NCBI RefSeq assembly: GCF_013179735.1
Contig: NZ_JABMEG010000002.1
Coordinates: forward strand, 62,001-126,000
DNA length: 64,000 nucleotides
Source of the DNA: Permianibacter fluminis
GTDB taxonomy: Bacteria > Pseudomonadota > Gammaproteobacteria > Enterobacterales > Permianibacteraceae
Direction: 5' to 3'
In this document: positions 59,373-64,000 of the stretch, piece after piece
How positions within the stretch are numbered: the stretch's first letter is position 1
Layout: each line of letters starts with the position of its first letter
Program-made: the position numbers and the translations under genes
The notes under the pieces: generated by a model
The model's input: only the letters and a program-made list of their open reading frames with translations
Databases searched by the model: none
Told to the model about the DNA's origin: nothing

Positions 59373-61778
59373 ATGATGGCGAAAATTATTCCTCTTATCG
59401 GTTTGTCTGTGCTGACTGCGCTCGGTAGTGCCGCAGTCGTGGCCGCTCCCGAGCTGACCCTGGAACAGATCATGGCGCATCCGGATTGGCTCGGTACCGC
59501 ACCGGAGCAGCCATTCTTCAGCGCGGATGGCAAGCAGGTGTACTACCAGCGCAAAGCGGTAGGCAGTGAATTGCGCGATCTGTATCGCATCAGCGTCAGT
59601 GGTGGCGATGCCAGCAAACTGGACGCTCAGGCGACCGTTAGCGCAGAAACCGACGAGCGGATTTTCAGTGCGGATCGGCGCAGCGTGGCCTGGCTGCGCG
59701 ACGGCAATCTGTTTGTCAGTCAGGACGGCAAGCGCCGGCAACTGCTGCGCACCGGCGAAGCCGGCGAATTGCTGACCTTTGTTGGCAACGACCAGCTGGC
59801 GTTGCGCGATGATGGCAAGTTGCTGCTGCTGGATTTGCGCAGCGGTGCCCAGAGCCTGCTGGCGACCCTGAAAACCGAAGACGACCCGGCGGCGGAACAG
59901 GATGAGGACGATTACCTCAGTGCCGAGCAATCGCGCCTGTTTGACATCATCAAGAAGCGTGAGCAGCGCAAAGCCGAGCGCGAAGCGCGGCAAAAAGCGC
60001 TGGCTGCACAGGCTGGCAGCGTGCCGGCGCCGATTTACCTCGGCAAGAATCGGGAATTGAAAACGGTTAGCCTGGCGCCCAATGGCCGTTATCTGATCGT
60101 TGGCACGATTGCGCCGAAGCGCGATGGTCGGGCTGATAAGATGCCGCATTACGTCAGTGCTGATGGTTACGTCAAAATTGAAGATGTGCGAAGCAAGGTG
60201 GGTACGGATCAGCCGGATGATGAAACGCTGTATCTGATCGAACTGGCGACGGCGAAAGTCAGCAAACTGGGTTACGACAAACTGCCCGGCATCAACGACG
60301 ATCCGTTGCTGGCGTTGAAGGCGGAGGTCGCCAAACGGGCTGGCAAGGAAGCGCCGAAGGCGGCCGCGCCGCGCGCGGTGTATGTGCAAGATGACTGGTC
60401 CAATGGTGCCAAAGGGGTGCAGTGGAGCCGGACCGGCAAGCGCGTCGCGATCGATCTGTTCAGCTACGACAACAAGGACCGCTGGCTGGTGGAAGTGGAT
60501 CTGGCCGAGGCTGAGCTCAACACCGTGCATCGGCTCACCGACAACGCCTGGGTCAATGACAGCGAGTTCAACGAATTTGGCTGGTTGGCCGATGAGCAGT
60601 CGCTGTGGTACCTGTCGGAAGAAAGTGGCTACAGCCAGCTGTATGTGCACCATGATGGCAGCAGCAAGGCGCTGACCAGCGGCAAGTTTGAAGTGAACCG
60701 GGTGCAGCCAACCGCCACTGGCGACTGGTTTTATTATCGCGCCAACAAAAAGCATCCCGGCCTGCACGAAGTTTATCGGGTCAGCCGTGACGGCGGCCGC
60801 GATGAGGCAATAACGGATCTCGGCGGCGGCATCGAGTTTCAATTGGCACCCAGTGATGATCGGTTGCTGCTGGTGCATTCCAAAACCACCCAGCCGCCGG
60901 AACTGTTCGTGCAAGCGGCGGCACCCGGCGCCAAGGCCAAACAGCTGACCCATACCGTTACGCCAGCGTTTTCGGCAATCGACTGGGTCAAACCGGAAAT
61001 TGTCGCGGTGCCATCCAAGCACGGTGCAGCGCCGATTTACTCGCGGCTGTATCGCGATGAAACGACCAAGAGCGGCGCCCGCAAACCGGCTGTCATGTTT
61101 GTCCACGGCGCCGGCTATTTGCAGAATGCGCATTACGGCTGGTCAACCTATTTCCGCGAATACATGTTCCATAACCTGTTGCTGAAACAAGGTTATGTGG
61201 TCATCGACATGGATTACCGCGCTTCCGAAGGTTATGGCCGTGATTGGCGTACCGCGATCTATCAGCGCATGGGCACGCCGGAGCTGGAAGACTATCTCGA
61301 CGGCGTCGATTGGCTGGTCGACAACGCCAACGTCGATCGCAATCGGATTGGTATTTATGGCGGCTCTTACGGCGGCTTCATGACCTTCATGGCGCTGTTC
61401 AAGACGCCCGAGGTGTTTGCGGCCGGTGCGGCGCTGCGGCCGGTGGCGGATTGGGCGCATTACAACCATGGCTACACCGCCAACATCCTGAACACCCCGC
61501 AAGTCGATCCGGACGCTTACGCGCGCAGCTCGCCAATCGAGTTTGCCGCCGCGCTGAAACGGCCCTTGCTGATTTGCACCGGCATGCTGGATGACAACGT
61601 GTTCTTTCAGGACAGCGTGCGGTTGGTGCAGCGCTTGATCGAATTGAAGAACCCGAATTTCGATCTGGCGGTGTATCCAATCGAGCCGCACGGCTTCCGC
61701 GAACCGGAAAGCTGGCTGGACGAATACCGGCGCATTTACCGCCTGATGGAACGCGAAGTCAAAAATCGCGGGCACTGA
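59373..61778 (+). CDS. S9 family dipeptidyl/acylaminoacyl peptidase, exported
   Basis: An 801-residue peptidase with signal MMAKIIPLIGLSVLTALGSAAVVAAP. The propeller part (to about residue 530) holds a charged insertion (about 165-215; DEDDYLSAEQSRLFDIIKK, EQRKAEREARQKAL). The catalytic domain has FVHGAGYLQNAHYG, Ser in GGSYGGFMTFMAL, Asp in TGMLDDNVFFQD and His in EPHGFREPESW. It is distinct from the preceding S9 protein and closer to the dipeptidyl-peptidase IV-like group. The start lies two bases beyond the previous stop, so the pair is an operon for peptide breakdown in the periplasm. Confidence 0.95.
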   Translation: MMAKIIPLIGLSVLTALGSAAVVAAPELTLEQIMAHPDWLGTAPEQPFFSADGKQVYYQRKAVGSELRDLYRISVSGGDASKLDAQATVSAETDERIFSADRRSVAWLRDGNLFVSQDGKRRQLLRTGEAGELLTFVGNDQLALRDDGKLLLLDLRSGAQSLLATLKTEDDPAAEQDEDDYLSAEQSRLFDIIKKREQRKAEREARQKALAAQAGSVPAPIYLGKNRELKTVSLAPNGRYLIVGTIAPKRDGRADKMPHYVSADGYVKIEDVRSKVGTDQPDDETLYLIELATAKVSKLGYDKLPGINDDPLLALKAEVAKRAGKEAPKAAAPRAVYVQDDWSNGAKGVQWSRTGKRVAIDLFSYDNKDRWLVEVDLAEAELNTVHRLTDNAWVNDSEFNEFGWLADEQSLWYLSEESGYSQLYVHHDGSSKALTSGKFEVNRVQPTATGDWFYYRANKKHPGLHEVYRVSRDGGRDEAITDLGGGIEFQLAPSDDRLLLVHSKTTQPPELFVQAAAPGAKAKQLTHTVTPAFSAIDWVKPEIVAVPSKHGAAPIYSRLYRDETTKSGARKPAVMFVHGAGYLQNAHYGWSTYFREYMFHNLLLKQGYVVIDMDYRASEGYGRDWRTAIYQRMGTPELEDYLDGVDWLVDNANVDRNRIGIYGGSYGGFMTFMALFKTPEVFAAGAALRPVADWAHYNHGYTANILNTPQVDPDAYARSSPIEFAAALKRPLLICTGMLDDNVFFQDSVRLVQRLIELKNPNFDLAVYPIEPHGFREPESWLDEYRRIYRLMEREVKNRGH

Positions 61779-62055
61779 GTCCGGCGTTTTTTGAATGAGA
61801 CACGGTTGAGCAGGACGTCAGTGTCCAAGGCGTAATGGAAGCAAACGTTGGAGGCCGGTCTAGGGTCGGCCTCCCGCATCCGGCCCCGAGTGGGACCGGC
61901 GGACTGCTCTACAAACTGATACCAAAGCATGACGATTTAGCACTGGAGCCGGCCCAGTCGCCGGCCCAGACTGCACGTGGCGCGCCACTTGTGCGTGCCC
62001 GGGCTCAACGGACGACCCGTTTTGCGTCATAATCCTTTCTTCGCAGGCAACTCCC

Positions 62056-62781
62056 GTGCTTTTGAACGACATGCCGGAAAATCCCCATCTGTTGTTGGTC
62101 GATGACGACATCAAGCTGACCGAGCTGGTCGCGGCGTTTCTGCGCGACAACGGTTATCTGGTTCAGGTCGAGCATCGTGGTGACACCGCCATCGACCGCA
62201 TTCTCAAGGAACAGCCCCGGCTGGTGGTGCTGGACATCATGCTGCCGGGCGCCGATGGTCTGGCGGTCTGCCGGGCCGTGCGGCCGAAATACGGCGGTCC
62301 CATCATCATGCTGACCGCACTCAATGACGACATCGACGAAGTGGCCGGTTTGGAACTCGGTGCCGACGACTACCTCGGCAAGCCAATCAAGCCCCGGCTG
62401 CTGCTGGCCCATATCCGGGCCCTGCTGCGCCGGTTTGATGAAGGCGAGGCCGAGGCGGGTGGCAAGCCGGTGGCCAATCGCCGGTTGACGGTCGGTGACA
62501 TCGTGCTCGACCAGGGCCAGCGGCAAGCGTCGCGCCAAGGTGTCGTGCTGGATCTGACCACGGCGGAATTCGATTTGTTGTGGCTGCTCGGTCAGCATGC
62601 CGGCGAAGTCCTGAGCCGGGAAGAAATTCACCAGCGCATTTTCCGGGTCGAATACGACGGTGTTGACCGGACCATCGACTTGCGCATTTCCCGCATCCGC
62701 AAGAAGATAGGCGACGACCCGCGCTCGCCCCAGATCATCAAGACGGTGCGCGGTAGCGGTTATTTGTTCGCGGCACGCTGA
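62056..62781 (+). CDS. OmpR family response regulator, RstA-like
   Basis: A 241-residue regulator. The receiver domain has LLLVDDDIKLTEL, phosphoacceptor D60 in VVLDIMLPGADG, the Thr in MLTAL and the Lys in GKPIKP. The winged helix (about 140-240) has LTTAEFDLLWLLGQHAGEVLSREEIHQRI and RTIDLRISRIRKKIGDDPRSPQIIKTVRGSGYLF, close to RstA. The start is GTG 62056; ATG 62071 (MPENPHLL) is a good alternative. It is encoded with the kinase that follows. Confidence 0.93.
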   Translation: MLLNDMPENPHLLLVDDDIKLTELVAAFLRDNGYLVQVEHRGDTAIDRILKEQPRLVVLDIMLPGADGLAVCRAVRPKYGGPIIMLTALNDDIDEVAGLELGADDYLGKPIKPRLLLAHIRALLRRFDEGEAEAGGKPVANRRLTVGDIVLDQGQRQASRQGVVLDLTTAEFDLLWLLGQHAGEVLSREEIHQRIFRVEYDGVDRTIDLRISRIRKKIGDDPRSPQIIKTVRGSGYLFAAR

Positions 62782-62925
62782 GCGTGATGGTCGGCCGGGC
62801 CGGCAACACCGGCCCGCTCTCACGGTTTACAGCGAGCTCGGGGTAACGGGCGCGCGCCAGCCTGACGGCGCGCAGCCGCTTTGAAGATGCCAGCCCGCGA
62901 ACGCCTTGCCTTTGGATGAGAGCAC

Positions 62926-64000
62926 ATGACCCGTACCTTTTTGCGCTGGATCGGCTTGCTGGCAGTGGCCAACGCGCTGGCCTACTTCGCTTTCGGCTGG
63001 ATCAATATCTACCTGATTGAAAACTACCAGCTGCGCCGGGTTCGTGAAGAGGCGCACGCCATCGTCACCTCGGAGTTGCCGCGTTTCGACATCCTGCCCG
63101 AAGCGCAATGGGAAGAAGCCGCCCGGACCCTGCATCAACGTTGGAAAGTGCCGGCCCGGCTGAGCAACGTTCAGATGCTGCCGCCCACCGCCTGGCAAAA
63201 CCTCGGCGTTTTCGATAACCGCATCGGCTACGACTACAACTTTCCCGGCGGTGCGTTCGCCTACCTCGTGCTGAAAGACAACAACACCGTGCTGGAAGTC
63301 GGCCCGCTGCCCGGGTTGATGGTGTTGACCGGCATGGACAATTTCTTTGCCATGTTCCTGTGGGCTGGTTTCAACGGTGTGGTCTTGCTGTCGCTGCTGT
63401 ATCAGCAACACCGCCGCAGCGTCGCTATCGAACGCGCCACCACGGCGTTTCTCGCTGACGGCACCGCCCGTCATATTCCCGATGATGCGTCCGACAGTTA
63501 CGGCCCGGCGGTGCGTTCGGTCAATGCCATGGCCAGCCGCGCCGAGCAATTGATCCGGCAACGCCAGCAAATGATTTCCGAGCAGCGCGAGTTGCTGCAT
63601 GCGGTGGCGCATGAATGCCGGGCGCCACTGGCGCGGGTCAGTTTTGCCCTGGAAATGCTTGAGCACTCGGAAAGTCCGGGTCAGCGCAAACAGTTGTCGC
63701 GCGACATGGAAAGCGCGATTGGTGAAATTGATGGCTTGGTCCGCGAGCTGCTGACCTATGCCCGGTTGCAGCATGGTGCCCAGCGGCTGGAGCTGGCCGA
63801 AACCGACCTGACCGGCGCCATCGAGGATGTGCTGACCAAGACCAAGACGCTGTATCCAACCATTGCTTTCCGCAGCGTGCCGGCGCCCGATGCCCCAGCC
63901 AAATCGCTGGTCGACAATCGGCTGTTCAATCGCGCGCTGACCAATCTGGTCCGCAACGCCGCCTGCTTTGCCCAGCGTAGCGTCGAGGTGTCACTGAGTC
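62926..64000 (+). CDS. Sensor histidine kinase, RstB-like (cut by window edge)
   Basis: The first 358 residues of a kinase. The membrane helices are at about 8-28 and 138-158, and the periplasmic sensor between them holds LPEAQWEEAARTLHQRW and YDYNFPGGAFAYLVLKDNNT. A HAMP-like linker leads to the H-box LLHAVAHECRAPLARVSFAL, where the usual HELRTPL reads HECRAPL. The N-box NLVRNAACFAQRSVEV is reached before the window ends. It pairs with the RstA-like regulator 144 bases upstream. Confidence 0.92.
   Translation, partial: MTRTFLRWIGLLAVANALAYFAFGWINIYLIENYQLRRVREEAHAIVTSELPRFDILPEAQWEEAARTLHQRWKVPARLSNVQMLPPTAWQNLGVFDNRIGYDYNFPGGAFAYLVLKDNNTVLEVGPLPGLMVLTGMDNFFAMFLWAGFNGVVLLSLLYQQHRRSVAIERATTAFLADGTARHIPDDASDSYGPAVRSVNAMASRAEQLIRQRQQMISEQRELLHAVAHECRAPLARVSFALEMLEHSESPGQRKQLSRDMESAIGEIDGLVRELLTYARLQHGAQRLELAETDLTGAIEDVLTKTKTLYPTIAFRSVPAPDAPAKSLVDNRLFNRALTNLVRNAACFAQRSVEVSLS

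Noticed and set aside
59322-61133. A 603-codon minus frame opposite the second S9 peptidase
   Set aside because: Shadow frame of a gene with an intact catalytic triad; composition is of antisense type.

Overview
The window is about 60% GC and reads as the chromosome of a Gram-negative gammaproteobacterium. It carries outer-membrane porins, a TonB-dependent receptor, lipoproteins with lipoboxes, an LpxR-type lipid A deacylase homologue, a GreB-like factor and a complete Pho/Pst system in gammaproteobacterial style. I cannot place it below class from the sequence alone. No rRNA, tRNA, CRISPR array, transposase or prophage gene was seen. About 55 protein genes are supported, and almost all are ordinary chromosomal genes.

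Layout. 1-3.5 kb: a c-di-GMP hybrid regulator cut by the left edge, and a lipoprotein of unknown function. 3.7-10.9 kb: a tightly overlapping operon RDD - SpoIIM family - DUF4129 - DUF4350 - MoxR ATPase - DUF58. 11-16.2 kb: a DUF805 protein with a pilin-like helix, a small lipoprotein, a cupin, a GreB-like factor, a degenerate GGDEF/EAL protein and a DUF2057 protein. 16.2-28.4 kb: the phosphate region, with two porins on the minus strand, then pstC-pstA-pstB-phoU-phoB-phoR-pstS on the plus strand, and PhoB-box arrays in front of porin 1, pstC and pstS. 28.6-30.8 kb: a BACON-like lipoprotein, followed by a decayed fragment of pstS. 31.4-34.2 kb: arsR - GAPDH - arsJ, the arsenate-to-organoarsenical efflux route. 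34.2-35.4 kb: DUF2249 - hemerythrin - cupin behind an NsrR-like site. 35.7-39 kb: a NemR-like TetR repressor, an LpxR-type protein and an Old Yellow Enzyme, with three copies of one operator sequence. 39.3-41.8 kb: a YdcZ-type transporter, an AraC/GyrI-type regulator and a PEP-CTERM protein. 42-43.2 kb: an isolated integron-cassette-like module coding for a small membrane protein. 43.1-50.6 kb: a LysR regulator, a TonB receptor, a CigR/RcnB-like protein, a Kelch protein, a hydrolase and a GST. 50.7-57.1 kb: the TIGR03546/TIGR03545 pair, YajQ, an SDR enzyme, a cyclic-nucleotide-binding-like protein and a di-haem cytochrome c. 57.4-61.8 kb: two tandem S9 peptidases. 62-64 kb: a response regulator and a histidine kinase cut by the right edge.

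How the genes work together. PhoR senses phosphate shortage through PstSCAB and PhoU; PhoB should then raise porin 1 and the pst genes through 11-bp-periodic boxes that end 10 bases before a -10 hexamer, TAGCAT in two of the three cases. ArsR, GAPDH and ArsJ convert arsenate to 1-arseno-3-phosphoglycerate and export it; this fits beside a phosphate system because arsenate enters through phosphate transporters. The TetR/LpxR/OYE set suggests that one electrophile-sensing repressor controls both a reductase and an outer-membrane lipid A enzyme. The least expected items are the triple operator with a terminator between two copies and a predicted leaderless repressor mRNA, the lone attC-type cassette with no integrase, and the pstS relic.
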